64,000 bases of DNA from JBMOUD01 sp049319665 (GCF_049319665.1 NZ_JBMOUD010000005.1:124001-188000); one strand, 5' to 3'. Positions 28,737-38,732 are shown, counted from the stretch's first letter. A program made the numbers and translations. Notes: generated by a model not told the origin, from the letters alone.

Positions 28737-29455
28737 GCCAGACCGACAGCGGTTTGATAATATTTACAGGGCCTGACGATGAGTTTGCACAGTGATAAGG
28801 GGGAGTGAGGTGAAAGAATAAAAAATAACGTCATGATAAGTTGAGGAAATTTCTTTAAACCTATTACTTTCGATTAAAAAAAAACCAAACTGAACATTAT
28901 TTATCTATTTATATTCTGCCGCTACCGCTTTCTCAATTCTTAGCCAAGAAGTTTAAAGACGGTTGATTTTTCGCACCGCCTCCTTCTCTTACCCCCCTAA
29001 CAATGGTTAGTTTCACTTTATAACGTGAGTTTTCTGCGCCTTAGAGTGGCAGCCACACTTACTTAGCAAAAAAGCCATACAAAGCGGGGGCGGAATTCTA
29101 CAGCAGAATATTCATCGGCATTAACGTATTTTGAAAATTAATATTACTTAATTAAGTAGCAAAAATTGTTGCTGACAATTAACTCATTAAGATTATTCTC
29201 AAACTTTCAATAACAACAATATTACAAAGGGATTAAGAATAGCTTTACGTTAGAAAGCAGAGAAATAATCAACATGAATCGAGAGATGATGAAATAAGAG
29301 TGACAATAGCGGCGGGGATAAGAACAAGATAACGCGAGTTTTTAGCCCTCAATAACGGAAAAATGGGGCTCAAGGAACTGCGCTGAGGCAGGCAAATCTA
29401 CAGCGGAATTAGGGGACATCAAAGGCGGCACATTGATATCCCCAATATCAGAAAA
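28737..29455. other. AT-rich mraZ-cra intergenic region
   Basis: About 720 bp with no supportable gene on either strand. It contains scattered short dyads and A/T runs. The clearest structure is the 11-bp hairpin near cra listed separately. It has no ribosome binding site plus frame worth calling. It may hold a small RNA, but I see no terminator that would define one. Confidence 0.5.
29412..29443. repeat. Strong inverted repeat downstream of cra
   Basis: Arms GGGGACATCAA (29412-29422) and TTGATATCCCC (29433-29443) pair over 11 bp with one G-U/T mismatch around a 10-nt loop. It lies 12 bp past the cra stop, so it probably helps to end or stabilise the cra transcript, although no T tract follows. 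Confidence 0.6.
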
Positions 29456-30460
29456 CTAATTGCGACTCAGGCGGCCACGATGGAACAAGTTACGACGGAT
29501 ACGCGTCAAACCTGACTTCGGTTTTTTCGGCTCATCAAGGCAAGCCAATACCAGTTCTAACACCCTTTCAGCGACATCCCGATGGCGTTGTGCGACCGCC
29601 AACACTGGGCATTCGAGAAAATCGAGCAGCTCATTATCACCAAAAGTGGCAATTGCCAAATCAAGCGGTAAACGCCCTTGCTGTTTTAATGTGACATCCA
29701 TTACGCCTTGCAGCAGTGCAAACGAAGTCGTAAACAAGGCATTAGGCATCTCATGAGTTTTCAACCATTCGGCGAAAACCAGTGACGCTGATTCTCGATC
29801 ATAGGCGTTGGCATAAAGATAATTTGGCTGACGCTTATCTCCTTCCCAAGCTTGGCGGAATCCTTGTTCACGCAAAAAGCTAACCGATAGTTCTGGCAGC
29901 GCGCCCAAGTAAAGCACCGATTCGGCTGGGAATTCACGCAGTTCTTTAGCCAGCATATGCGCATCGTCCTGGTCGGCACCCACCACGCTAATGAAATGCT
30001 CCGGGTCTAATGCGCGATCGAGCGCAATTATCGGGAACGGATCGTTAGCCCAACGCTGATAGAATGGATGTTCAGGCGGTAATGATGTCGAAATAATAAT
30101 CGCATCAACCTGACGCTGTAACAGATGTTCAACGCAGCGCATTTCGTTATCAGGCTGATCTTCAGAACAGGCAATCAGCAATTGATAGCCGCGCTGACGA
30201 GCTTGTCTTTCGAGGTAATTGGCTATTCGTGTGTAGCTGGTATTTTCAAGATCCGGGATCACCAACCCAATTGAGCGAGTCCGCCCGGCACGCAGCCCAG
30301 CAGCGACAGCATTAGGGTGATAGTTATGCTCCTTCACGACGGCCATGACTTTCTCGACCGTTTTATCGCTGACACGATACTGCTTCGCCTTGCCGTTAAT
30401 AACATAACTGGCCGTTGTGCGCGAAACACCCGCTAACCTCGCGATTTCATCCAGTTTCAC
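29456..30460 (-). CDS. cra: Catabolite repressor/activator Cra (FruR)
   Basis: A 334-residue LacI-family regulator of carbon flux between glycolysis and gluconeogenesis, relieved by fructose-1-phosphate or fructose-1,6-bisphosphate. The N-terminal helix-turn-helix LDEIARLAGVSRTTASYVING (residues 3-23, given as the standard LacI motif) precedes a hinge and a periplasmic-binding-like sensor domain. Length and N terminus match E. coli Cra. It sits between ilvH and mraZ as in E. coli. Confidence 0.97.
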   Translation of the reverse strand: MKLDEIARLAGVSRTTASYVINGKAKQYRVSDKTVEKVMAVVKEHNYHPNAVAAGLRAGRTRSIGLVIPDLENTSYTRIANYLERQARQRGYQLLIACSEDQPDNEMRCVEHLLQRQVDAIIISTSLPPEHPFYQRWANDPFPIIALDRALDPEHFISVVGADQDDAHMLAKELREFPAESVLYLGALPELSVSFLREQGFRQAWEGDKRQPNYLYANAYDRESASLVFAEWLKTHEMPNALFTTSFALLQGVMDVTLKQQGRLPLDLAIATFGDNELLDFLECPVLAVAQRHRDVAERVLELVLACLDEPKKPKSGLTRIRRNLFHRGRLSRN

Positions 30461-30559
30461 CGGAAAACCTCTTAGTGAATGAAAAATTATTTAGGATATG
30501 TAACCTGATAAAACCTTGCTGAGCAAGGTGTTTTAGAGAATCGAGTCAACAGTAAGTAA

Positions 30560-30587
30560 TAAAAAAGCCCAACTCAAGGTTGGGCTT
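30560..30587 (-). terminator. Terminator of the ilvIH operon
   Basis: On the minus strand a stem AAGCCCAAC / GTTGGGCTT with a 5-nt loop is followed by a run of T (A run at 30560-30566 on the plus strand). It lies 80 bp beyond the ilvH stop. Confidence 0.88.
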
Positions 30588-30668
30588 AATAGCAGTTATG
30601 ATTGTAGATATAAGGCTTTAGGAATAATACGTAAGTAATAATATTCCTCTAGGCCGCCTCTCACATCA

Positions 30669-31148
30669 TTACGCGCCGCGCGATACGCCAACGACACCAG
30701 AACGAGCCACTTCAACAATTTCAGCAACTTCACGCATTGTTTTCAAGAATGCATCGAGTTTATCGCTAGTACCAGCAAGCTGAACCGTATAAAGCGTTGG
30801 TGTGACGTCAACAATCTGGCCACGGAAAATCTCAGTGGTACGTTTAATTTCTTCACGCCCCTGACCCGATGCCTGCAATTTGACCAACATAATCTCACGT
30901 TCAACGTGAGCATCTTGCAGCAGCTCATTAACACGCAGAACATCCACGAGTTTATGTAATTGTTTTTCGATTTGTTCCAACACCTTGGCATCACCGACAG
31001 TTTGAATTGTCATGCGCGATAAGGTTGGATCATCGGTTGGCGCAACCGTCAGACTCTCGATGTTGTAACCACGTTGTGAGAACAGGCCGACAACACGCGA
31101 CAGAGCGCCTGATTCGTTTTCTAATAAGACTGATAAAATCCGGCGCAT
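30669..31148 (-). CDS. ilvH: Acetolactate synthase III regulatory subunit
   Basis: A 159-residue small subunit that confers valine feedback inhibition on IlvI. The N-terminal ACT domain (MRRILSVLLENESGALSRVV...) and the following ALS_ss_C-like domain are complete. I chose the ATG at 31148, 2 bp after the ilvI stop with GGAGAGG upstream, over a longer extension that overlaps ilvI. Confidence 0.97.
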   Translation of the reverse strand: MRRILSVLLENESGALSRVVGLFSQRGYNIESLTVAPTDDPTLSRMTIQTVGDAKVLEQIEKQLHKLVDVLRVNELLQDAHVEREIMLVKLQASGQGREEIKRTTEIFRGQIVDVTPTLYTVQLAGTSDKLDAFLKTMREVAEIVEVARSGVVGVSRGA

Positions 31149-31150
31149 GA

Positions 31151-32869
31151 TTAGGTCCTCTCCGTTTTGCTTAACCACATATCGTCCATACCACCGCCAC
31201 GGATTAACATTGGGTATACGTGTTCGGTTCCATCAACGCTGATATCAACAAATACCAGACGATTTTTCTCTGCTAACGCTTGCTCAAGTTTGCTTTCCAG
31301 TTCGTCAGGATGACGAATAGCAATCCCGACATGGCCATAAGCTTCTGCCAGCTTGACGAAATCAGGCAGTGATTCCATGTAGGATTGCGAGTGACGGCCA
31401 GAATAAATCATGTCCTGCCACTGCTTAACCATGCCCAGATAACCGTTATTGAGGTTAATGACCACCACCGGCAGATTATATTGCAGCGCAGTAGACAGCT
31501 CCTGAATGTTCATCTGGATACTGCCATCACCGGTAATACAGATGACGGTTTCATCCGGCAATGCCAGTTTCACGCCTAGCGCCGCAGGCAAGCCAAAGCC
31601 CATGGTGCCCAAGCCGCCAGAGTTAATCCAACGACGTGGTTTATCAAATTGATAATGCAGCGCAGCAAACATCTGATGCTGGCCTACATCGGAGGTAACA
31701 TACGCATCACCGTGAGTCAGACGATGCAATGTCTCAAGCACCGCCTGCGGTTTGATGGTGCCACTATTTTTATCAAAGCTCAGGCAGTTGCGCGCACGCC
31801 ACTGCTCAATGCTTTGCCACCAATCGCGCAGCGCATCAAATTCTTGCTTATCATCAGATTGCTCTAACAGCTCAAGCATTTGAACCAGTGTTTGCTTGGC
31901 ATCACCAACGATCGGAATATCAGCATTGACGGTTTTAGAAATTGACGTTGGGTCAATATCGATATGCATCACGGTAGCATTTGGACAGTACTTAGCCAGA
32001 TTATTGGTCGTACGATCGTCAAAACGCACGCCGATGCCGAAAATCAGATCGGCATTATGCATGGTCATATTGGCTTCATAAGTACCGTGCATCCCCAACA
32101 TACCGACGCTTTGGCGATGCGTACCAGGGAAAGCGCCCAGCCCCATCAACGTGCAGGTCACCGGCAGGTTCAGTTTCTCGGCCAGTTGCAAGATTTCAGC
32201 GTGGCATTCTGAGTTAATGGCACCACCACCAACGTACAACACAGGTTTTTTCGCTGCGAGCAGGGTTTGCAAACCACGTTTAATCTGACCGCGGTGCCCT
32301 TGTACCGTTGGGTTATATGAGCGCAGGCTAACCTGTTCTGGATAGGTGTATGGCAGTTTAATTTGTGGATTGACCACATCCTTTGGCAAATCGATCACCA
32401 CCGGACCTGGACGCCCGGTTGCCGCAAGATAAAACGCCTTTTTAATGGTGGCAGGAATATCTTCAGCGCGTTTTACCAAGAAGCTGTGTTTCACCACTGG
32501 GCGGGAAATCCCCACCATGTCACATTCCTGGAAAGCATCAGAACCGATCAATGCGCTATGCACTTGGCCTGATAGCACCACCATCGGGATAGAATCCATG
32601 TAAGCGGTAGCAATGCCGGTAATCGCGTTAGTCGCACCCGGACCAGAGGTGACGAGTACTACGCCGACTTCTCCGGTTGCGCGTGTATAGCCATCGGCCA
32701 TATGCACCGCGCCCTGCTCGTGTCGGACCAACACATGATCAATCCCGCCGACGGTATGTAGCGCATCGTAAATATCCAATACCGCGCCGCCGGGATAACC
32801 GAATACATGCTTAACGCCCTGATCGATCAACGATCGGACGACCATCTCCGCTCCTGATAACATCTCCAT
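31151..32869 (-). CDS. ilvI: Acetolactate synthase III catalytic subunit
   Basis: A 572-residue thiamine-diphosphate enzyme that makes acetolactate or acetohydroxybutyrate for valine, leucine and isoleucine. It has the catalytic glutamate region HEQGAVHMADGY near residue 48 and the ThDP motif GDGSIQMNIQEL...NLNN. The N terminus MEMLSGAEMVVRSL fits the family. A GGAGG site is upstream. Forms the ilvIH operon; in E. coli it is activated by Lrp. Confidence 0.98.
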   Translation of the reverse strand: MEMLSGAEMVVRSLIDQGVKHVFGYPGGAVLDIYDALHTVGGIDHVLVRHEQGAVHMADGYTRATGEVGVVLVTSGPGATNAITGIATAYMDSIPMVVLSGQVHSALIGSDAFQECDMVGISRPVVKHSFLVKRAEDIPATIKKAFYLAATGRPGPVVIDLPKDVVNPQIKLPYTYPEQVSLRSYNPTVQGHRGQIKRGLQTLLAAKKPVLYVGGGAINSECHAEILQLAEKLNLPVTCTLMGLGAFPGTHRQSVGMLGMHGTYEANMTMHNADLIFGIGVRFDDRTTNNLAKYCPNATVMHIDIDPTSISKTVNADIPIVGDAKQTLVQMLELLEQSDDKQEFDALRDWWQSIEQWRARNCLSFDKNSGTIKPQAVLETLHRLTHGDAYVTSDVGQHQMFAALHYQFDKPRRWINSGGLGTMGFGLPAALGVKLALPDETVICITGDGSIQMNIQELSTALQYNLPVVVINLNNGYLGMVKQWQDMIYSGRHSQSYMESLPDFVKLAEAYGHVGIAIRHPDELESKLEQALAEKNRLVFVDISVDGTEHVYPMLIRGGGMDDMWLSKTERT

Positions 32870-33666
32870 GGGTTTGCCTCCAGGCTTTTGCTTCTCATTT
32901 AACTAGTATGATTTGTTTTTATGTGAGGGTGGAAATCGTTTCCACGCGCTCTAAGGTAAGTGGGCAATGCCCCGATGTTCTTACACCCGATATGGTTATG
33001 TACCTTAACGTGAGACATTAAGGCAGGCAAACAGCAAAAAGGAATAAAATTGGCCAACTTTCATTCGGCGACTGTTAAAAATGAAACAATCCAGATAAAC
33101 CACTGAATAGCGGCGTGACCATCTCACAAAAATCAGGGGTAAATAAGAAAGAACAGGATTAAATTATTCTTACTGCATGGCACCACAATAAAGTGACACA
33201 GATCACATTTAGCTATTCCACAGCAATAATCAGCCATCGTGCAGATTAAGGTTGATAGAAAAATACCCGGCAATTCCATTCAACACTCAGCTCGCTTTTC
33301 TGTGAGATTTTACAAAATGTCATACTCTATCTTTTTTTAATCCCCAAAAAACACAGCAGTTAAAAGCTCCAAAAAACAAAACAAAAGCAGTCAAACAAAC
33401 CAGAATTCACGATCCACGAGTGCTGAAATCAGAGTTATTCAATAGCAACGTTCTCACAATGACATATTGATAAAATGCGTAGTTATCTCCTGATATAAAA
33501 GAATTTTTTTACCCATCCATTTGTAGAACTTCGCCAGTTGTCGCAAATTCATTTCTGAGCTTAATTTTTCTCATCGATGTTAATGAGCGAAATTTTTAAA
33601 GAATATTGCTCTAAATGATAACTACTTTCATTTATGGTAATTAGGGACTTATTTCCTGCCGTGCGG
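32870..33666. other. AT-rich ilvI-leuL region lacking leuO
   Basis: About 800 bp before the leu promoter with no supportable gene. In E. coli this position carries leuO, a LysR-type regulator on the ilvIH strand. I find no helix-turn-helix or other leuO remnant on the minus strand. The stretch is rich in A/T tracts and could be bound by H-NS or Lrp. A CRP-like site lies inside it at 33192-33207. Confidence 0.55.
33192..33207. promoter_or_regulatory. CRP-like site in the ilvI-leuL region
   Basis: AGTGA-N6-TCACA, nine of ten core positions of the CRP consensus TGTGA-N6-TCACA, flanked by A/T on both sides. No gene starts close by, so its target is unclear. Sites this short do arise by chance in AT-rich DNA. 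Confidence 0.4.
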
Positions 33667-33695
33667 TTGACATAACAGACGCATTCACGTATCAA
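33667..33695 (+). promoter_or_regulatory. leuLABCD promoter
   Basis: A perfect -35 TTGACA (33667-33672), a 17-bp spacer and a TATCAA -10 (33690-33695). It lies 75 bp before leuL, which agrees with the E. coli leu operon layout. Confidence 0.75.
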
Positions 33696-33769
33696 TTTAA
33701 GCCAACGGCAAATACCAACCGCTTTTCCTAAGATGAAAAGCCAAACAAACAAGCGAGAATCTGAATCCA

Positions 33770-33853
33770 ATGTCAATGACTACCCTCCTCCTAGGCCTAC
33801 TACTCAACGCAGAAACTTTGCGCGGTATGCCAGTGGGCGGAAATCAGAACTGA
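33770..33853 (+). CDS. leuL: leu operon leader peptide
   Basis: A 27-residue leader (or 25 residues from an internal ATG at 33776) with the leucine cluster LLLGLLL encoded by CTC CTC CTA GGC CTA CTA CTC and a further TTG. It shares NAETLRG-like residues with the E. coli leader. Seven of 27 codons are leucine, and three are the rare CTA. Ribosome stalling here when charged tRNA-Leu is scarce should prevent the downstream attenuator from forming. Confidence 0.9.
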   Translation: MSMTTLLLGLLLNAETLRGMPVGGNQN

Positions 33854-33872
33854 TTCAGGCTCCACAGACAAC

Positions 33873-33902
33873 AAACCCGCGCTAATGCGCGGGTTTTTTT
33901 TT
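33873..33902 (+). terminator. leu operon attenuator
   Basis: A 10-bp stem AAACCCGCGC / GCGCGGGTTT with a TAAT loop followed by a run of T, 20 bp after the leuL stop and 42 bp before leuA. This is a classic attenuator terminator. Confidence 0.92.
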
Positions 33903-33943
33903 ATCCGCAAAGCGCGAAAGTAAACGAGACAAGGAAACAAACC

Positions 33944-35515
33944 ATGAGCGATCAAGTCATTATTTTCGATACCACGCTGCGTGATGGTGAACAGGCTTTG
34001 CAAGCCAGCCTGAGCGTTAAAGACAAAATTCAAATAGCGATGGCGCTGGAAAGAATGGGCGTTGACGTAATGGAAGTCGGCTTCCCAGTATCTTCTCCTG
34101 GCGATTTCGAGTCGGTGCAAACCATCGCTCGCCAGATTAAAAACAGCCGCGTCTGTGGTTTGGCTCGCTGTGTTGACGGCGATATCGACGCGGCAGCAGA
34201 AGCATTGCGCGTCGCAGAAGCCTTCCGTATTCACGTGTTCTTGGCAACGTCAACGCTGCATATCGAATCGAAATTAAAGCGTTCGTTTGATCAGGTATTG
34301 GACATGGCGGTGCACTCTGTCAAACGTGCGCGTAATTACACTGATGACGTTGAATTCTCTTGTGAAGATGCGGGCCGTACGCCATTAGATAACCTGTGCC
34401 GCGTAGTAGAAGCGGCTATCAAGGCCGGTGCCACCACTATCAATATTCCTGATACCGTCGGTTACACCACGCCGCACCAGTTCAGCGGGATTATTACCAA
34501 TCTGTATGAGCGCGTGCCAAACATCGATAAAGCCATTATTTCCGTACACTGCCATGACGATTTAGGGATGGCTGTCGGTAACTCCATCGCCGCTATTCAG
34601 GCTGGTGCTCGTCAGGTTGAAGGCACATTGAACGGTATCGGTGAACGTGCAGGTAACACCGCACTGGAAGAAGTGATCATGGCTATCCGCACCCGCTCGG
34701 AATTCATGAATGTGCACACCAACATCAATCACAAAGAAATCTATCGTACTAGCCAAATCGTTAGCCAGATTACCAACATGCCAATACCTGGCAACAAGGC
34801 TATCGTCGGCTCTAACGCTTTCGCGCACTCTTCAGGTATCCACCAAGACGGCGTGCTGAAAAATCGCGAAAACTACGAGATCATGACCCCAGAATCTATC
34901 GGTCTGAATCAAGTACAGTTGAACCTGACTTCGCGCTCAGGCCGTGCGGCGGTAAAACACCGCATGGAAGAAATGGGGTATAAAGAATCCGACTATAATA
35001 TGGATCACCTGTACACAGCCTTCTTGAAGCTGGCGGACAAGAAAGGTCAGGTCTTTGATTACGATTTGGAAGCCTTGGTCTTCATCAACAAACAGCAAGA
35101 AGAGCCAGAGTTCTATCGTCTGGACAACTTCACCGTACAGTCTGGTTCTAACATCACCGCGACCGCTTCAGTCAATCTGGCCTGTGGCGAAGAGATTAAA
35201 ACCGAAGCAGCAACCGGCAATGGCCCAGTCGATGCAGTATATCAAGCCATTAACCGCATCACGGGTTACCAAATTGAGTTGGTGAAATATCAGCTGACCG
35301 CCAAAGGCCAAGGCCGCGATGCGCTGGGTCAGGTTGATATTGTGGTCTCTTACGAAGGTCGCCGCTTCCACGGCGTCGGTTTAGCAACAGACATTGTTGA
35401 ATCCTCGGCGAAAGCGATGGTTCACGTACTGAACTGCATCTGGCGCAGTAAGCAGGTCGAAAAAGAGAAACAACGCCTGCATAACGATCAACAGCAAAAA
35501 TTTACCACAGTATAA
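33944..35515 (+). CDS. leuA: 2-isopropylmalate synthase
   Basis: A 523-residue enzyme for the first committed step of leucine synthesis, condensing acetyl-CoA with 2-ketoisovalerate. The catalytic TIM barrel carries the DTTLRDGEQ motif near the N terminus and the metal-binding HCHDDLGMA motif. A C-terminal leucine-sensing regulatory domain (about 390-500) is complete. It is the first structural gene of leuABCD, under leuL attenuation. Confidence 0.98.
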   Translation: MSDQVIIFDTTLRDGEQALQASLSVKDKIQIAMALERMGVDVMEVGFPVSSPGDFESVQTIARQIKNSRVCGLARCVDGDIDAAAEALRVAEAFRIHVFLATSTLHIESKLKRSFDQVLDMAVHSVKRARNYTDDVEFSCEDAGRTPLDNLCRVVEAAIKAGATTINIPDTVGYTTPHQFSGIITNLYERVPNIDKAIISVHCHDDLGMAVGNSIAAIQAGARQVEGTLNGIGERAGNTALEEVIMAIRTRSEFMNVHTNINHKEIYRTSQIVSQITNMPIPGNKAIVGSNAFAHSSGIHQDGVLKNRENYEIMTPESIGLNQVQLNLTSRSGRAAVKHRMEEMGYKESDYNMDHLYTAFLKLADKKGQVFDYDLEALVFINKQQEEPEFYRLDNFTVQSGSNITATASVNLACGEEIKTEAATGNGPVDAVYQAINRITGYQIELVKYQLTAKGQGRDALGQVDIVVSYEGRRFHGVGLATDIVESSAKAMVHVLNCIWRSKQVEKEKQRLHNDQQQKFTTV

Positions 35516-35543
35516 ATAATTAGAGACAGGAAACGGTGTGAAC

Positions 35544-36635
35544 ATGAGCAAGACCTATCATATTGCCGTCTTACCCGGAGACGGAATCGGCCCTGAAGTA
35601 ATGGCACAAGCTTATAAAGTATTGGACGCTGTGCGTCAGCGCTTTGGCCTGAAAATTACCACAAGCGAATACGATGTTGGTGGCGCAGCCATCGATAAAC
35701 ATGGCAGCCCATTGCCACAGGCAACCGTTGCAGGCTGTGAACAAGCCGATGCTATCCTGTTTGGCTCCGTTGGCGGTCCAAAATGGGAACATTTGCCACC
35801 AAACGATCAGCCAGAGCGTGGTGCGCTGCTGCCACTGCGTAAACACTTTAAGCTGTTCAGCAACTTGCGCCCTGCTCGCCTGTATCAAGGTCTGGAAGCG
35901 TTCTGTCCGCTACGTAGCGATATCGCCGCCAAAGGCTTTGATATCCTGTGTGTACGTGAATTAACTGGCGGTATCTACTTCGGTCAGCCTAAAGGTCGTG
36001 AAGGCCAAGGCATGCACGAAAAAGCTTTCGATACCGAAGTGTATTACCGCTTCGAAATTGAACGTATTGCGCGTATCGCCTTCGAGTCAGCACGCAAACG
36101 TCGCAGCATCGTGACCTCTATCGATAAAGCTAACGTATTACAGACGTCGATCATGTGGCGTCAAATCGTCAACGAGATCGCCAAAGAATACCCAGACGTT
36201 ACGCTGAGCCACATGTACATCGATAACGCCACCATGCAGCTGATCAAAGACCCATCGCAATTTGACGTGTTGCTGTGCTCTAACTTGTTCGGCGACATCC
36301 TGTCTGACGAATGCGCCATGATCACCGGTTCAATGGGGATGTTGCCTTCTGCCAGCATGAACGAACAATCATTTGGTCTGTTTGAACCAGCAGGCGGTTC
36401 TGCACCAGATATCGCGGGCAAAGATATCGCAAACCCAATCGCTCAGATCCTGTCTGCTGCCCTGCTGTTGCGTTACAGCCTGGGTGAAGATGAGGCAGCT
36501 AATGCTATCGAGCAGGCCGTGAATACTGCATTAGAACAAGGTCATCGTACCGGTGATTTGTCTAACGGCGGCAGTGCAGTTGGTACCAGTGAAATGGGTG
36601 ATATTATCGCCCGCTTTGTGACTCAAGGGGCATAA
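35544..36635 (+). CDS. leuB: 3-isopropylmalate dehydrogenase
   Basis: A 363-residue NAD-dependent oxidative decarboxylase, third step of leucine synthesis. Visible motifs are HIAVLPGDGIGPEVM, the substrate loop RELTGGIYFGQPKGR and SNLFGDILSDE. The ATG at 35544 gives the family N terminus MSKTYH. A GTG at 35538 has a somewhat better-spaced AGGA and would add two residues, so the exact start is not certain. leuC follows by one base. Confidence 0.97.
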   Translation: MSKTYHIAVLPGDGIGPEVMAQAYKVLDAVRQRFGLKITTSEYDVGGAAIDKHGSPLPQATVAGCEQADAILFGSVGGPKWEHLPPNDQPERGALLPLRKHFKLFSNLRPARLYQGLEAFCPLRSDIAAKGFDILCVRELTGGIYFGQPKGREGQGMHEKAFDTEVYYRFEIERIARIAFESARKRRSIVTSIDKANVLQTSIMWRQIVNEIAKEYPDVTLSHMYIDNATMQLIKDPSQFDVLLCSNLFGDILSDECAMITGSMGMLPSASMNEQSFGLFEPAGGSAPDIAGKDIANPIAQILSAALLLRYSLGEDEAANAIEQAVNTALEQGHRTGDLSNGGSAVGTSEMGDIIARFVTQGA

Positions 36636-36636
36636 C

Positions 36637-38037
36637 ATGGCCAAGACCTTATATCAGAAATTATACGATGCGCACGTGGTGTTCGAAGCACAAAACGAAA
36701 CGCCGCTGTTGTATATCGACCGCCACTTGGTACATGAAGTGACCTCGCCACAGGCCTTTGATGGTCTGCGCGCGATGAACCGTAAAGTGCGTCAGCCGGG
36801 CAAAACCTTTGCCACCATGGATCACAACGTTTCAACGCAGACCAAAGATATCAATGCCAGCGGTGAAATGGCGCGTATTCAGATGCAGGAGCTGATCAAG
36901 AACTGTGCTGAATTCGGCGTACAACTGTATGACTTGAATCACCCGTTCCAAGGTATCGTGCACGTTATCGGTCCAGAACAAGGTATGACCTTACCGGGTA
37001 TGACCATCGTTTGTGGTGACTCGCATACTGCGACTCACGGTGCGTTTGGTTCACTGGCTTTCGGTATCGGCACCTCCGAAGTAGAACACGTTCTGGCGAC
37101 GCAAACCCTGAAACAGGGCCGCGCTAAAACCATGAAAATCGAAGTCACTGGCGATGCGCCAGCGGGCATCACGGCTAAAGATATCGTATTGGCAATTATC
37201 GGAAAAACCGGTAGCGCTGGCGGTACCGGCCACGTTGTAGAATTCTGCGGCAAGGCAATTGAAGCCTTGAGCATGGAAGGCCGCATGACCTTATGCAATA
37301 TGGCCATCGAGATGGGTGCCAAAGCGGGCCTGGTTGCACCGGATGAAACCACTTTTGCTTATCTGAAAGGCCGCCAGTTTGCGCCTAAAGATCAAAATTG
37401 GGACGAAGCGGTTGCTTACTGGAACACCCTGAAAACCGATGCTGATGCTAAGTTTGACAGCGTAGTCACTTTGAATGCTGCGGATATCGCGCCACAAGTG
37501 ACCTGGGGAACCAACCCAGGCCAGGTAATGGCAGTGAATCAGGTTATCCCTAATCCAGAATCCTTCAGCGATCCAGTTGAACGCGCTTCAGCTGAGAAAG
37601 CCTTGGCTTATATGGATTTGCAGCCAGGTATCCGTCTGACTGACGTGTCTATCGACAAAGTGTTTATCGGTTCTTGTACCAACTCACGTATCGAAGATTT
37701 ACGTGCAGCCGCGGCGATTGCCAAAGGCCGTAAAGTCGCGAATGGCGTACAGGCTATCGTCGTACCTGGTTCAGGCCCGGTGAAAGCACAGGCTGAAGAA
37801 GAAGGGTTGGATAAAATCTTTATCGATGCCGGTTTTGAATGGCGTCTGCCGGGTTGCTCAATGTGTCTGGCGATGAACAATGACCGCCTGAACCCAGGCG
37901 AGCGCTGTGCCTCTACCAGCAACCGTAACTTTGAAGGTCGTCAAGGCCGCGGTGGTCGTACTCACTTGGTGAGCCCGGCAATGGCAGCAGCGGCAGCGGT
38001 TACTGGTCGTTTCGCCGATATCCGTGAATTGAACTAA
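36637..38037 (+). CDS. leuC: 3-isopropylmalate dehydratase large subunit
   Basis: A 466-residue aconitase-family subunit that, with LeuD, isomerises 2- to 3-isopropylmalate. The 4Fe-4S ligands C347 (GSCTNSR), C407 and C410 (PGCSMC) are present. The length equals that of E. coli LeuC. Cytosolic. Confidence 0.98.
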   Translation: MAKTLYQKLYDAHVVFEAQNETPLLYIDRHLVHEVTSPQAFDGLRAMNRKVRQPGKTFATMDHNVSTQTKDINASGEMARIQMQELIKNCAEFGVQLYDLNHPFQGIVHVIGPEQGMTLPGMTIVCGDSHTATHGAFGSLAFGIGTSEVEHVLATQTLKQGRAKTMKIEVTGDAPAGITAKDIVLAIIGKTGSAGGTGHVVEFCGKAIEALSMEGRMTLCNMAIEMGAKAGLVAPDETTFAYLKGRQFAPKDQNWDEAVAYWNTLKTDADAKFDSVVTLNAADIAPQVTWGTNPGQVMAVNQVIPNPESFSDPVERASAEKALAYMDLQPGIRLTDVSIDKVFIGSCTNSRIEDLRAAAAIAKGRKVANGVQAIVVPGSGPVKAQAEEEGLDKIFIDAGFEWRLPGCSMCLAMNNDRLNPGERCASTSNRNFEGRQGRGGRTHLVSPAMAAAAAVTGRFADIRELN

Positions 38038-38049
38038 GAGGGAAATACC

Positions 38050-38652
38050 ATGGCTAAATTTACTCAACACATCGGTCTGGTGGTTCCTTTAGACGCAGCA
38101 AACGTCGATACCGATGCGATTATCCCAAAACAGTTTCTGCAAAAAGTGACCCGCACTGGTTTTGGTCAGCACCTGTTTAACGACTGGCGTTTTCTGGATG
38201 ATGCAGGCAAGCAGCCTAACCCAGATTTCGTGCTGAACAAACCACGCTACAAAGGTGCGAGTATTTTGTTAGCGCGTGAAAACTTTGGCTGTGGCTCATC
38301 GCGCGAACATGCGCCTTGGGCGCTGACTGACTACGGTTTCCACGCGGTGATCGCTCCAAGCTTTGCCGATATCTTCTACGGTAACTCATTCAACAACCAA
38401 CTGCTGCCGATCACCCTGAGCGAAGCGCAGATTGATGAGCTGTTCCAACTGGTAGAAGCCAACGAAGGCATTACCTTCACGGTGGATCTGGAAGCACAGA
38501 CCGTGCAAGCTGGAGATAAAAGCTATCCGTTTGAGATCGACGCCTTCCGCCGCCATTGCATGATCAATGGCTTGGATAGCATCGGTTTGAGCTTGCAGCA
38601 TGAAGAGAACATCTCAGCTTACGAGCAGAAACAACCGGCGTTTATGCGCTAA
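38050..38652 (+). CDS. leuD: 3-isopropylmalate dehydratase small subunit
   Basis: A 200-residue swivel-domain partner of LeuC, with NVDTDAIIPKQFL at the N terminus and the GCGSSREHAPWAL substrate loop. It lies 12 bp after leuC with a GAGGGA site and ends the leuABCD operon. Confidence 0.98.
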   Translation: MAKFTQHIGLVVPLDAANVDTDAIIPKQFLQKVTRTGFGQHLFNDWRFLDDAGKQPNPDFVLNKPRYKGASILLARENFGCGSSREHAPWALTDYGFHAVIAPSFADIFYGNSFNNQLLPITLSEAQIDELFQLVEANEGITFTVDLEAQTVQAGDKSYPFEIDAFRRHCMINGLDSIGLSLQHEENISAYEQKQPAFMR

Positions 38653-38670
38653 GTAACAACATAGCCTTTA

Positions 38671-38701
38671 TGTGCTGCGGGGTGATAAACACCGCAGCAC
38701 A
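38671..38701 (+). terminator. Terminator after leuD
   Basis: A long stem TGTGCTGCGG / CCGCAGCACA extended by GTG/CAC with one bulged G around an ATAAA loop. Only ATTATC follows, so the terminator is intrinsic-like without a good T tract. Confidence 0.65.
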
Positions 38702-38732
38702 TTATCAACACTCCCTTTCCCCATTTTCGCTA

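Noticed and set aside
33561..33776. A 71-codon minus-strand frame opposite the leu promoter
   Set aside because: It overlaps the leuL promoter and leader start and shows no LysR features, so it is neither leuO nor a likely gene.
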